Shown: one piece after another, positions 35,901 to 45,714 of the stretch | Numbering within the stretch: position 1 is the first letter of the stretch | How the letters are laid out: every line of letters begins with the position of its first letter | Assembly: GCA_016787345.1 (NCBI GenBank) | Contig: JAEUUU010000151.1 | Location: 1-56,543 of the forward strand | Reading direction: 5' to 3' | DNA: 56,543 nt | Source: Saprospiraceae bacterium | GTDB taxonomy: Bacteria > Bacteroidota > Bacteroidia > Chitinophagales > Saprospiraceae | Notes under the pieces: model-generated | Seen by the model: only the letters and a program-made list of their open reading frames with translations | Database searches by the model: none | What the model was told of the DNA's origin: nothing | Translations under genes and position numbers: made by a program

Positions 35901-38661
35901 TGCTGTCGGGTTGAAGAAGGCCCGTATGGGTCGCGCTGCCCAAGGATATGTCATTGATACGAATTATCCCGGGAGAAGTTGTAAAATTGAAATTAAGAAT
36001 AGAGTCCTGATTGAAATAAATATGATCGAACCACTCCGATACATTGGTTGCTCCTTCCCCGTAATTTTTAACGCTCCATGTAATTTGGGTCGAGGTGCCG
36101 GAAAACGCCGAATCAGGCCCCAAAACCTGTTCAACACGCAGATCTGCACCAGGTGTTATATTGATCGTGAATGCGGTGCGGCGAATGTTGTTGTTTTCCT
36201 GATATTCGCTTAATGCATTGCCGGCGTCCGTTTCAACAATGATGAAATAGTCTCCTTCAAAACCATTGGGAAGATCAAACTGGGCGCTGTTGACATATGA
36301 CTCGTTAGGCAGCAAATATGAAAAATTGGAAAAAGTGCCCAACAACATATCCTGACCGTTTTGCAAGGCCGTATCGGCAGATAACCAGACCCGATCAGTC
36401 CATTCAGGAATATTGGTGCCTACGTGCCCCAAATTCATTACAGCCCAGCTGATCTCAAACAACTGGCCGGAATATGCAAGTGTCGGTGCGAGCAACTGGG
36501 AAACTGTTAACTCGGCTTTGGGTGGTAATACTACTATCCTGACCAATCCGGTATCTTTCGAATCCAGCGAATCTCCTGCGATATAGGTGAACATATCTTC
36601 CCCGGCAAAAGAACCAGTGGATTTATAACTAAGGGCCTGCTGCCCGGCTAGTATCTGTACTGTTCCATACAAGGGCTGAGATACGCCAATGACTTTAAGC
36701 GGTAATTCATTCTCCTGTATGTCGTTGGCCAGTACAAATACAGTTGTCGGTGTGCCCGGTTGTACCGTCGCCTGATCATCGAAGGCGTGTACGTTGCTCA
36801 AACCCGGCTGATAATCAAGGCAAAAACCGGAGCTAACCCATTGCGGCATTTGATCAGCATTACCATTGCCAAGTATCCCATCGTTTGTCTGACTGCTTCG
36901 ATCGTGCAAAATACTGCCCGACTGTTCTTCAAAGTCCCAATAACCAATTAGGCCCGGCTCGTTACCTGTCAATTTTTGATTCATTTGCGCCACAATTTCA
37001 GCCGGATTTTGCGGGTAATTCCAAAACCTGATTTCATCCACCAGTCCTTCAAACCTGCAACATCCGCGACCGGAAATAGTCCAAACATTTCCATTAGGCA
37101 AGTCGGGACTGTTGTCTGTATTGGAGTTTACCCAAACGCCATTTTTGTAAAAATCATACTGATTCCCTGTCCGTACGATACTGACATGGGTCCATTCGTT
37201 TAGTGTGATCGCGCCGGCAGAGCCTATCCCGTGAACAGTTGAATTGGGTGCCCTGTAATCGACAGAGAGGTTATTCGAGAAATAAAAAAGAAAATTGAAT
37301 CGATTTGCGTCAGAATCATCCTCACGCGTCCAGAATAGTGCGTTGTCGCCCGTCCCTCCGGTTCTTTTTAACCAGAATGACAGGGTCCCATCTCCGAATT
37401 GCTGGTTAAAAATGAATGGGGAATTAAAGCGCACAAAGTCGTTAACGCCGTCAAAGAAAAGTGCCCGGTTGGGGCTTCCTCCAATGCCCTCATCTATTTG
37501 ACCATTGCAATTATTGTCAATGTTGTCGCATGTCTCGGAAGCGAAAGGGTGCACCAAGGCATTGAAGGGCTGACAATCCTGTACGTCAGGAGTACCGTCA
37601 TTGTCATCATCATTGTCGCAGAGGTTCCCCATGCCATCGCCATCGGTATCTGCCGAGTCCAACAGTGAGAACAATTGCAGTGTCAAGGTGTCAAAAAATG
37701 CACCGTTCAACAAGATGCCGTCATAGCCCTGCATACTGGCGTCAAAAGCAGTTGTGCCGCTGGTATCGTTGAGCCGCCAGTAAGCGACGAGGCCGGGTTC
37801 CGATCCCAAAAGACGGTGTCCCATGTCAGTTTGGATTTCCGCTTGAGTTCTTGCATGATTCCACAAGCGGACGTCGCTCATCCCTGCATGTAAATGCGCA
37901 TCCGATGCCCAATTACTTTTACCCAGATAATTGTTAGAACGCAGTACATTGATCGGGGGCGTCACAGAGCCTGAGGCAACCTCGCTACCGTTGTAGTAGA
38001 TTTTCGCAGCAGTACCCTGCAAGGTTGCAGATACGTGCGTCCATTGATTGAGCGGCAACACCGTACCGGACGTTATTTTAGAATTAAAACTGTTCCAGAC
38101 CTCAAGAGTAACGAACCCCGACGTCCCTTCGAGCCCCAACCATACGTTTGCGGAACTGGCGCCATTGCCAAAATCCAGTATCCGAGCGTAATACCCGTGG
38201 GTTCTGGGATAGACCCATGCTTCAATCGTGAAATCACCGTAAAAATAGACGCCCGGCGGGTTGCTTACATAATCATCGATACCGTCAAGTGATAAAACGG
38301 CGTTGTTTTGGTCATTGAATACAAAAGGGCAGTCGTCGTTAGTATCCTCAATCCCGTCATTATCATCATCTGGATCGCATAAGTCTCCCTCACCGTCGCC
38401 ATCGTTGTTTTCCTGATTTGGGTTGGCTAGAAATGGGCAGTTGTCCAGGTCGTCAGTGATACCATCGCTATCTGAATCCGCATTGGTGTTTATTCCGGCA
38501 GCGTTGAAATCGCTATCGCAGATTGATTCAAATGCCTGTTGAAACGATGGGTTGACGACCTGCTGACCATTCATGTTTGCCCCAGAAATGAGCGCCCAAA
38601 ACATCAAATAAGCTACAATGCGCCAAAGCAGTGCCGAATTTGGGTTGGAAGACATTTTCAT
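29917..38661 (-). CDS. Giant T9SS-exported multidomain surface protein with eight CARDB repeats
   Basis: A 2,914-residue secreted protein. After a signal peptide (about 1-35) come thrombospondin type 3 calcium repeats (about 54-110 and 334-387), a MopE-like CDNIDNNCNGQIDEG motif, two LamG/concanavalin-like domains (about 117-320 and 394-610), a cadherin-like segment (about 620-707), eight CARDB repeats (about 712-1717), PPC- and IPT-like beta domains (about 1720-1925), a Cys-containing unassigned region (about 1930-2380), a DPND-type domain conserved in T9SS proteins, Ig-like domains and a T9SS type A domain (about 2835-2914). It is probably a surface adhesin or sugar-binding fibre. The start at 38661 is chosen because it opens the signal peptide. 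Base composition is AT-richer than the neighbours. Confidence 0.9.
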   Translation of the reverse strand: MKMSSNPNSALLWRIVAYLMFWALISGANMNGQQVVNPSFQQAFESICDSDFNAAGINTNADSDSDGITDDLDNCPFLANPNQENNDGDGEGDLCDPDDDNDGIEDTNDDCPFVFNDQNNAVLSLDGIDDYVSNPPGVYFYGDFTIEAWVYPRTHGYYARILDFGNGASSANVWLGLEGTSGFVTLEVWNSFNSKITSGTVLPLNQWTHVSATLQGTAAKIYYNGSEVASGSVTPPINVLRSNNYLGKSNWASDAHLHAGMSDVRLWNHARTQAEIQTDMGHRLLGSEPGLVAYWRLNDTSGTTAFDASMQGYDGILLNGAFFDTLTLQLFSLLDSADTDGDGMGNLCDNDDDNDGTPDVQDCQPFNALVHPFASETCDNIDNNCNGQIDEGIGGSPNRALFFDGVNDFVRFNSPFIFNQQFGDGTLSFWLKRTGGTGDNALFWTREDDSDANRFNFLFYFSNNLSVDYRAPNSTVHGIGSAGAITLNEWTHVSIVRTGNQYDFYKNGVWVNSNTDNSPDLPNGNVWTISGRGCCRFEGLVDEIRFWNYPQNPAEIVAQMNQKLTGNEPGLIGYWDFEEQSGSILHDRSSQTNDGILGNGNADQMPQWVSSGFCLDYQPGLSNVHAFDDQATVQPGTPTTVFVLANDIQENELPLKVIGVSQPLYGTVQILAGQQALSYKSTGSFAGEDMFTYIAGDSLDSKDTGLVRIVVLPPKAELTVSQLLAPTLAYSGQLFEISWAVMNLGHVGTNIPEWTDRVWLSADTALQNGQDMLLGTFSNFSYLLPNESYVNSAQFDLPNGFEGDYFIIVETDAGNALSEYQENNNIRRTAFTINITPGADLRVEQVLGPDSAFSGTSTQITWSVKNYGEGATNVSEWFDHIYFNQDSILNFNFTTSPGIIRINDISLGSATHTGLLQPDSTYTITQTVVLPHYISGWYFLKVYTDIKPDGVGKSFEGGDVYEYDAEFNNSASIPVLIKLSPHADLEIESVQVPMQVSPGENCQISWTTGNNGFAATSAIGWSDGVFISVDSVFDTETANFLQDYNKGTFLAAGQNYQQTKTVKIPLNLAGRHYIHVAADRNNQVFEGSLEGNNIGRSEAVEILTLDLAPADLIVSTIAGSGMSAEVAYTVTNQGTGTIWTNWKDRIYLSKDSVFNAGTAILIGSFDRSGGFAPETPVTYVEAVEIPQGLEADYFVFLEADWENTVYETETLYNNLIRSTGTISLSLSPSADLQVQQPDIPNELTAGSQVLIAWEVKNTGSGATSTGHWKDEIWLSNNATLDANDQLMTSVFQTQSLPAGGIASRLAYLNFSASYAGSFYLIFRTDVNNTVYEHQDAENNNVLAVPVMIQTYPPVDLAVSNVTLPGVSQTGQSIHVTWLVTNTGSAQTLGNVWRDDLWFSVDSILDANDLLVGQNVHTGALGPSANYTGEYTINTPDDLIGEYFLLIKTNATNQLSESSFDNNVAFSSSKTSISLSPPSDLKIASFHAAGTVHAGQPILLQWTVLNAGVGTTNSAYWYDAVFLSDDPVWTSGDLLLGTKEWSGLLSGSGIYVLSLEVDIPSYVSGNRYLILRTDNTNLVYEHNAEGNNDHYVPIQVLIPPPCDLIVSDIELPDSVRVGDEITVQYSLTNAGVNPANGYITDAIYFSADSLADAGDALLGTLRHIVGLAPGETVQKILTAEVPGILPGQYLILGKTNIKNNVKESSLGNNITASADSIRIDIHTLYLDIPDSFALGNDQTRYFRLEVPDSLAGNTLKFMLNSDIVEGFNEIYVRYGEMPSLTTYDYRTEASYSADQSASVPSCRAGLYYILVRSGQTPAIEPNFTLLASIFEFELTEISPNRGGKDGRVTVKASGYSIRPFATAYLSGNGPDITSVHTYWVNEEEAYFTFDLEGAEVGTYNFFIQEAYQTIDFVADTTMPFVEGRDTLVSGLESAFEIVAPNNKQPAIDVIAPVAVRPNDNFTILIEVENTSNNDMLSPILLVYSNPSFKIGLVGKELLSYAQKLLAVAEEGPPGVIRPNGKARIVLYGRSPLVADTLRLGVELVSNSGLDFDPLTEANDIGLSPDSAIFQEELISFLSSGIAGWEQYQEVLADVTNSLYFDNRLGIKCGDVLLEFLTQNRQDNFFNNPGSFLDPGGDDQKQGENQSKNDCPTTCDEDLMGGQITIASLIGLGFFDKGTIGFAHWQHFFNGDGTSIVYGPGSDADQKMRRHADARKSFEAINLKVKKEVDLQLRCKYGNIPDFPVSVEVPDMNPPGGISIADLAFKYDYEFDMIIGFGSFQGATAVVKNIKTDKTEDCKKITYTYTAEIHYSFSDNYSFDNDCGRNAFFEIALNLENCGIGTPFSTKIQTVEFISGTCIFEKDNPCCAPPCPVCQQDCTHILVAAGYDPNDIIGPPSYSDRNWVARSATLPYTIRFENDSLIATAPAQNVSISQKLDSHIDARTFRLGSIGFGSFVFPAPDNQAFWTQRFDLRDSLGIFVDVLAGIDVQTNTVFWNFKSIDPATGQPPINPYLGFLAINDNAGNGQGFVNYTVRADEAAHTGDTILAKAKIVFDLNAPIETPQIFNTIDAGAPNSLINPIPAFTQQESFLLQWSGNDDLNGSGVGSYDIFASVDGNAFQIWADDTTVTSAVFYGESGRKYSFYSIAVDHVGNRELDKSAGDWVIEVGPEKTLTILSPDTSEVYCTTDSVVIKWTALHIAAFDLSIQTENGVLLYQVQNWPDTSLVWSIPEGVFGDIVLIVSDTAEGSITIQSLISITAQPTPTIVQQGDSLVSSAAQTYQWLLNGAPVIPGATGQVYYPSVSGNYSVVVTDSNGCKAVSGEVFVEILGATLPSNVQFFELAPNPTHHSIQLTLKLRLPGRANLILVDAQQRVINSTALDGPFISKSYDLQSVPVGVYYLKVLLEDGAWVEKVIKVE
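33512..36525 (-). repeat. Eight tandem CARDB-encoding repeats
   Basis: Eight diverged units of about 355-430 bases start near 36520, 36148, 35718, 35338, 34978, 34598, 34230 and 33868. Each encodes a (A/V/S/C)(D/E)L-x-(V/I) start, a W-x-(D/V)-x-(V/I)-(W/Y/F) core and an (E/D)-x-N-N ending typical of CARDB adhesion modules. The units differ throughout, so this is an old protein-level array and not recent DNA duplication. Confidence 0.85.
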
Positions 38662-41271
<2,610 letters not shown>

Positions 41272-41298
41272 TACGGAACAAGACTACGCTGTTGAATG

Positions 41299-41328
41299 GG
41301 GCGGCTCGGAAACGGGCCGTCCTTTTTT
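41299..41328 (+). terminator. Rho-independent terminator of katG
   Basis: A 10-bp stem GGGCGGCTCG/CGGGCCGTCC (with two G-U pairs) closes a GAAA tetraloop and is followed by TTTTTT at 41323-41328, 27 bases after the katG stop. Confidence 0.85.
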
Positions 41329-41343
41329 ATTGCTTTCCGGTTG

Positions 41344-41757
41344 CTATCCCATCATCTGCCTTACCCTTTCCGACATATTCAGCAAAACTTGGCAGGCTTT
41401 GTCGCTATCTTTTACGTCAATAAAGATATGATCGTGATAATATCCGGCTATTACGTTGCAACTAATGTTGTTGCGCGCCAATTCACCGGAAAAGGCGGCG
41501 GTCAGCCCAACTGCTTCCAAGGAGGAGTGTACGTTTAGCGTAATCCAGGATGAAACGTAATGGTATTCTATTCCGAGCTCATCTGCATCTTTTTTGGGCA
41601 ATACCAGGGTTATGCCCTCCTTTTCTTTTATTTCACATACCACTTTCTGTCGCGGGATGTTTTAAGTATAGGGTACTGTTGTAAATACGTATTCACCTGC
41701 ATGAAGTACAGGCTCCATATTGGCAATCAGCTTGTTTAAATTCGTCTCTCCGGCCAT
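41344..41757 (-). pseudogene. ACT domain protein gene interrupted by one in-frame stop
   Basis: The reading frame from ATG 41757 to 41344 is 138 codons long and is broken only by TAA at codon 32 (41664-41662). Before it, MAGETNLNKL..EPVLHAGEYVFTTVPYT matches the N-terminus of small ACT-domain proteins; after it the same frame continues NIPRQKVVCEIKEKEGITLVL.. with the full conserved core (SSWITLNVHSSLEAVGLTAAFS, IAGYYHDHIFI). A 99-residue product could restart at GTG 41643 but would lack the first strand. No frameshift is present, so one base change explains the damage. It could be a pseudogene, a sequencing error or recoding. Confidence 0.8.
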
Positions 41758-41831
41758 TTCGTGTATTTTTTTAAAACCTGTTTATTGCTTGATGTTCTGC
41801 AAAAATCGCATTCAGAGCCCTTTTTTTGATT

Positions 41832-41860
41832 ACTTTCCCAAAAGTGCGTATCGTACTTTT
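41832..41860. promoter_or_regulatory. Operator-like array of ACTTT/AAAGT half-sites
   Basis: Three half-sites occur as ACTTT (41832), AAAAGT (41840) and ACTTTT (41855). The second and third form a 21-bp imperfect dyad AAAAGTnCGnnnCGnACTTTT, and the first two form ACTTT-N4-AAAGT. The block lies between the divergent damaged ACT gene and the PfpI remnant/SDR gene. A MarR/HxlR-type repressor is a plausible ligand, but no such gene is in view. Confidence 0.45.
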
Positions 41861-41937
41861 AGGTTAAACTGTTGACAATGGCGGGTATCTGCCTAAATCT
41901 TTGCAGCGCTTTTTATCCCAAAAATCTGCAAAATGAT

Positions 41938-42190
41938 ATGAAAAAACTCTTGTATGCCATACCGGTAAGCCAATGGCGGCGATTGCCACGGCACCTGCGT
42001 ACTGCTGATTGCCAAACTGCTCAACGGAAAATACCTGATTGAAGGCAAGCGCCGGACGGGCCTTGCCAACAGCGAGGAAGCCTCCGCCGACGCTTACCTG
42101 AGCATGAAAAGCCATCCTTTCCGTATCGAAAATGAAGACAGTAAATATTTTACCGCTACACATAATATTGGCGGTTTTTTAAAGGCATGA
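41938..42190 (+). pseudogene. Remnant of a DJ-1/PfpI-type (class I glutamine amidotransferase-like) gene
   Basis: An ATG at 41938 opens only MKKLLYAIP-like residues before the frame becomes unrelated. One base out of register, 41969-42190 encodes 73 residues with GGDCHGTCVLL..LLNGKYLIEGKRRTGLANSEEASADAYLSMKSHPFRIE and a stop at 42188. The CHG nucleophile elbow and the K-x-x-TG-x-x-NSEE block are hallmarks of DJ-1/PfpI proteins. Most of the N-terminal half (over 100 codons) is missing, so this looks like an internally deleted gene. Its stop overlaps an ATG of the following SDR gene (ATGA), suggesting an original operon. Confidence 0.6.
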
Positions 42191-42198
42191 TTTCTAAT

Positions 42199-43011
42199 AT
42201 GAAAACAGTTGTCATCACAGGCGGTACCTCGGGTATCGGGCAGGTTTTGGTGGAATATTTCGCCAAAAACAATTGGGAGGTGATTTTTACCGGTAGAAAC
42301 GCGGAAAGCGCCGGGCGGATTTTGGACAGTCTGTCCGACTGCAAACTGCGTTTTTTTGAAACGGATTTCGCCTCCTTTGAGCATGTGGTCAAAACGGCCG
42401 ACGAGATTGTGGCGCAATATCCGGTCATCGACGTGCTCATCAACAATGCGGGCGTGTGGGAAATGCAGTTTAAGGAAACCACGGACGGGATCGAGACCAA
42501 TTTTGCGGTCAATCACCTCTCCCCGATGCTGTTCACACTCAAACTTTTGCCCCGAATCAACCCCGAATCGGGGCGGATACTCAACACCTCTTCCGGGGCG
42601 CACCGGCGGAATATTCTGGACTTGGCCGACCCGGAATGGCGGCAAAAAGCCTACGACGGTATCGCCACCTATTCACAATCCAAACTCTGTAATATCCTGT
42701 TTACTAACCGTTTGGCGAGAGATTTGTCCAACTCCCGTATTTTAGTCAACACTGTACACCCCGGTCTGGTAAAAACCAATTTGTTCAACAAGATGGGCGA
42801 GCGCAACTGGAGTAACGTCCCTAATGCTTGGGACGGGGCGAGGAGCGCCATTTTTGCGGCTACGGACAATGCCGTCGTTAACCGGTCCAACCTTTACATC
42901 TATCAGGAGCGGCTTGACCCGAATATTACGGAACTGGCGAAAGACCGGCAGGTGGCAGATAGTGTCTGGGAATTGAGCATGGGGTATATCCAAAAATATT
43001 TGGCTGGTTGA
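42199..43011 (+). CDS. Short-chain dehydrogenase/reductase
   Basis: A 270-residue NAD(P)-dependent oxidoreductase of the SDR family. The cofactor motif TGGTSGIG is at 8-15, NNAG follows in the usual place, and the catalytic YSQSK tetrad element is present. The sequence resembles retinol dehydrogenase/WW-domain oxidoreductase-like SDRs (SSGAHRR, HPGLVKT). I place the start at 42199 (MKTVVITGG); ATG 42187, overlapping the stop of the PfpI remnant, would add four residues. The substrate is unknown. Together with the adjacent remnant it resembles small detoxification operons. Confidence 0.9.
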   Translation: MKTVVITGGTSGIGQVLVEYFAKNNWEVIFTGRNAESAGRILDSLSDCKLRFFETDFASFEHVVKTADEIVAQYPVIDVLINNAGVWEMQFKETTDGIETNFAVNHLSPMLFTLKLLPRINPESGRILNTSSGAHRRNILDLADPEWRQKAYDGIATYSQSKLCNILFTNRLARDLSNSRILVNTVHPGLVKTNLFNKMGERNWSNVPNAWDGARSAIFAATDNAVVNRSNLYIYQERLDPNITELAKDRQVADSVWELSMGYIQKYLAG

Positions 43012-43199
43012 GCAATTGCGCAAGCGCCAGATTTATTTTGTTGTACCTTGCCTTATGAGAAATAATTACATTGTCCGAATTTAACGTTTGTATTTGATAT
43101 TGTGCGATCGAATTTCGATGCCACGCTAACGCTGTCAACCCAATCGTTTATTGAAGGCTTATTTAGAATATGCTATAAATATAAAATCCTAATACAAAC

Positions 43200-43895
43200 A
43201 TGGTTCAACTGATAGGACTTTTGGCAATTTCCTGGTTATTGCTCTGGGTGGCTGAAAAAAAGGATATAGCTGTTTTGGGGCTGACGCCTACAAAAGACAG
43301 ATTAAAATATTTTGCAATTCTTTTTAGCGTTTCTGCGATAATTTCGGCGACGGCTTTCCTTTTGAGAATGTACATTGCTAAAGAAGAATACATAATCTCT
43401 CCATCTCTGACGGCAAAGTCGGCTATAGTTGAAGTCTGGTATCAATTTAGGACAGTTTTGACCGAGGAATTGATTTGCAGGGGCGCATTGCTTTATATCC
43501 TTATTAAAAGAATTGGACAGACAAAAGCAGTAATTATTTCATCTGTGATTTTTGCGATCATGCATTGGTTGAATGCAGGGGTTTGGGGAAACTTAATACA
43601 AATGGTTATTGTATTCGCTTTTACTTTCGCAATGGGGCTTTTATTGGCTTACTCTTATGCGCGAACTTTTTCGCTGCTTATTCCTTTCGCAATTCATTAT
43701 GGCTGGAACCTGACTCAAAATTACGTTTTTCCGGATAATGCAGCAGGTAACCATATTTTTACTTTAGCAGCCCCGCCGCCAGTTGTTACAGTTTCTTATG
43801 CTGCACTCTTCACAATGCTTTTATTTCCAAAAATATCGGTGCTTGTAATTGACTATTTAATTGTAAGGCGGCACAGACAAGTTGAGACGCCGTAG
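43200..43895 (+). CDS. CPBP family intramembrane glutamic endopeptidase
   Basis: A 231-residue membrane protein with six or seven hydrophobic segments and the CPBP (Abi) motifs: EELICRG (the catalytic Glu pair and Arg), F-x-x-x-H within FAIMHWLNAG, and HYGWN near the C-terminus. Members include CAAX prenyl proteases and bacteriocin self-immunity proteins; which applies here is not clear. The gene is AT-richer than its neighbours and has nearly 190 bases of noncoding DNA before it, hinting at separate origin. Confidence 0.88.
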   Translation: MVQLIGLLAISWLLLWVAEKKDIAVLGLTPTKDRLKYFAILFSVSAIISATAFLLRMYIAKEEYIISPSLTAKSAIVEVWYQFRTVLTEELICRGALLYILIKRIGQTKAVIISSVIFAIMHWLNAGVWGNLIQMVIVFAFTFAMGLLLAYSYARTFSLLIPFAIHYGWNLTQNYVFPDNAAGNHIFTLAAPPPVVTVSYAALFTMLLFPKISVLVIDYLIVRRHRQVETP

Positions 43896-44016
43896 AAGAA
43901 CATAATTTCGTGCTTTTGAGCGAATTTTTACCACCTGACAGAACCTTGATCCGCCGATTAGGGCCACCATGGCTTTATAGGAAAGTCCTGACGGAAAAAG
44001 TGTTTGTTCTGCTGGG

Positions 44017-44502
44017 TCAATCCGTCTGGTGAACCCACTCGTATTTCCCGTTTCTGAATGTGATCAGGCCGCCGCCCACCTCCTCTGCGCCTACAAAAAT
44101 GGAGGGATGTAGAAGTTTGACTTCTTTGCTCCCCAACACATCACCGTCCGGGGTGAATGTGGTCTCGTAGGCAATGCTGTCTTCGACAAGTTCCCAATAG
44201 TCGACCCAGTTGAATTCTGTCAGGTGCGCGAAGGGTTGCCCAAAACCAATGCGGACGGCCTTGTTGGTGGCGCCATGATGAATAATGATACCCGAAGTTT
44301 CGTTTTCTTTTTTATAAAATGCCTGGTCCAAAGTGCCGTCTCCGTTGAAGTCGGCGGAGATCGATTCTGACAGTTGGCGCCGGTTTTCGACGGTGCCGGC
44401 TGTTGATGTGGTGTCGGGAGCAGGGGCAGCTTGCTGCGTCGGGTGAGAGGGGCCGCAACTTGCCAAAATCAGGAAGATCAATAGGTAGATTGTGAGTTTC
44501 AT
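44017..44502 (-). CDS. Predicted lipoprotein, function unknown
   Basis: A 161-residue protein with a lipobox LASC (lipidated Cys16) followed by a Ser/Thr/Pro/Ala-rich linker. The segment SADFNGDGTLDQAFY resembles an FG-GAP/EF-hand-like repeat seen in Bacteroidota secreted proteins, followed by a beta-rich region ending ITFRNGKYEWVHQ. No enzyme motif is visible. The gene stands alone between the CPBP protease and an SDR gene. Confidence 0.8.
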   Translation of the reverse strand: MKLTIYLLIFLILASCGPSHPTQQAAPAPDTTSTAGTVENRRQLSESISADFNGDGTLDQAFYKKENETSGIIIHHGATNKAVRIGFGQPFAHLTEFNWVDYWELVEDSIAYETTFTPDGDVLGSKEVKLLHPSIFVGAEEVGGGLITFRNGKYEWVHQTD

Positions 44503-44686
44503 TGGGTGTTGATTAGGATTGTTCAGGAATGTTTGAGACTGTTTGGAGTGCCATAACCATGAAAAAAACTAACGACCCTGACACAAAAATCTGAAAACAC
44601 CCTGGGGAAGAGACAGGGGCTTTCCATTGCCGTTCATTGCGAATTCCTGTGTAATTAAAAATCATTTGGATCTTAAATTAAAAGTA

Positions 44687-44722
44687 TTGACTATCAATTT
44701 ATTATGTCAAAAATAGTCTATT
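44687..44722 (-). terminator. Weak hairpin at the end of the SDR gene
   Basis: On the minus strand GACTAT (44718-44713) pairs with ATAGTC (44694-44689) around an 18-base loop, overlapping the SDR stop, and AATACTTTT follows. The arms are short, so terminator activity is uncertain. Confidence 0.3.
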
Positions 44723-45560
44723 GATTTGCACCAAGTTCTCCATACCAATACGATGCTGTCACGCCACCGTCCATTAAAAAATCGCTGCCAGTAATAAACG
44801 CGCCTTCTTGCCCCATTAACAGAGACGCAACATTGGCCACTTCATCAGGCGTTCCTGCCCGCCCTGCTGCGCTCAGGTTGATCATTCGTCTGTACCCTTC
44901 TCCACGTGGCCCGTTTAATTCATCTTTGGCAAGCGGTGTAATGATGATTCCCGGGCTAATGGTATTGACCCTCGCTCCGCGTTTTCCCCAGCGAACGGCT
45001 TCGGCCATGACGCGTAGTGCATTGCCTCTTTTGGAGAGTTGATAGGCGTGAAGGCTGTCTTTCAATTTGTCCGGATGAAGAAAATCGAGATCCAGTAATT
45101 GCTCGGTCGGTGTCGTTGCAAGCGCTTTATTCTCTTCGATGGATAAGGGGCCTAAGCGATGTCCTGATTGCGAAGCGATAACAACTCCTGAGCCGCCTTC
45201 CTCCATTACGTTGCCAAACAATTCGAGCACCAGTGCAGTGCCGTACAAGTCAACTTTGAGTATGGTTTCAGGCGATGCTTGCGAAGGGGATACGCCCGCG
45301 GCATGAATTAGCCCTTGTATGCCGCCAATAGAAGTAGCAGCATTTACGAGAGTTGAAGCCGACTTTCTCGAGCAAATATCCACAACAGCGGTACTTGCCT
45401 CAAATCCTGCTTCGCTTAAAACTTTTGCAGCAACGTCAGCATTTTCCTGGCGAAGGTCTGCAACCAGGATGTGTTTGCCTGCTCCTACTCGCCTTGCAAT
45501 GGCTAGCCCGATAGAACCAGCGCCAATAACTACGATCACTTTTACAGGATTGTCTTTCAT
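44718..45560 (-). CDS. SDR family oxidoreductase
   Basis: A 280-residue NAD(P)-dependent dehydrogenase. The N-terminal cofactor motif is GAGSIG, an SDR variant lacking the usual first Gly-x-x-x-Gly spacing; DICSRKSA, HAAGVSPS and the catalytic YQLSKRGN follow. The C-terminus has SPGIIITPLAK and a final ITGSDFLMDGGVTASYW, typical of classical SDRs. The start at 45560 (MKDNPVKVIVVIGAGS) is preferred over upstream in-frame codons because it begins just before the first strand. Substrate unknown. Confidence 0.9.
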   Translation of the reverse strand: MKDNPVKVIVVIGAGSIGLAIARRVGAGKHILVADLRQENADVAAKVLSEAGFEASTAVVDICSRKSASTLVNAATSIGGIQGLIHAAGVSPSQASPETILKVDLYGTALVLELFGNVMEEGGSGVVIASQSGHRLGPLSIEENKALATTPTEQLLDLDFLHPDKLKDSLHAYQLSKRGNALRVMAEAVRWGKRGARVNTISPGIIITPLAKDELNGPRGEGYRRMINLSAAGRAGTPDEVANVASLLMGQEGAFITGSDFLMDGGVTASYWYGELGANQ

Positions 45561-45714
45561 GTGTATGCTTATCGTTTTTTGGTGGTTTGCAGTGGACCAG
45601 GCTGGTCGGTGAGAGCGAGTGAAGCGGTCATGGGGATTGCACCTCTTTATCCGATTTGCCAAAGTGTGCCTTTATGCATCTAATTTAGATTTTTAATCAT
45701 TTTTCCACTACCCC

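Noticed and set aside
33512-36525. Recent DNA tandem duplication or phase-variable repeat
   Set aside because: The eight units share protein motifs but not long identical DNA, so they are old and would not recombine readily.
43896-44016. Possible short gene or transposase remnant after the CPBP gene
   Set aside because: No frame of useful length or recognisable motif was found on either strand.
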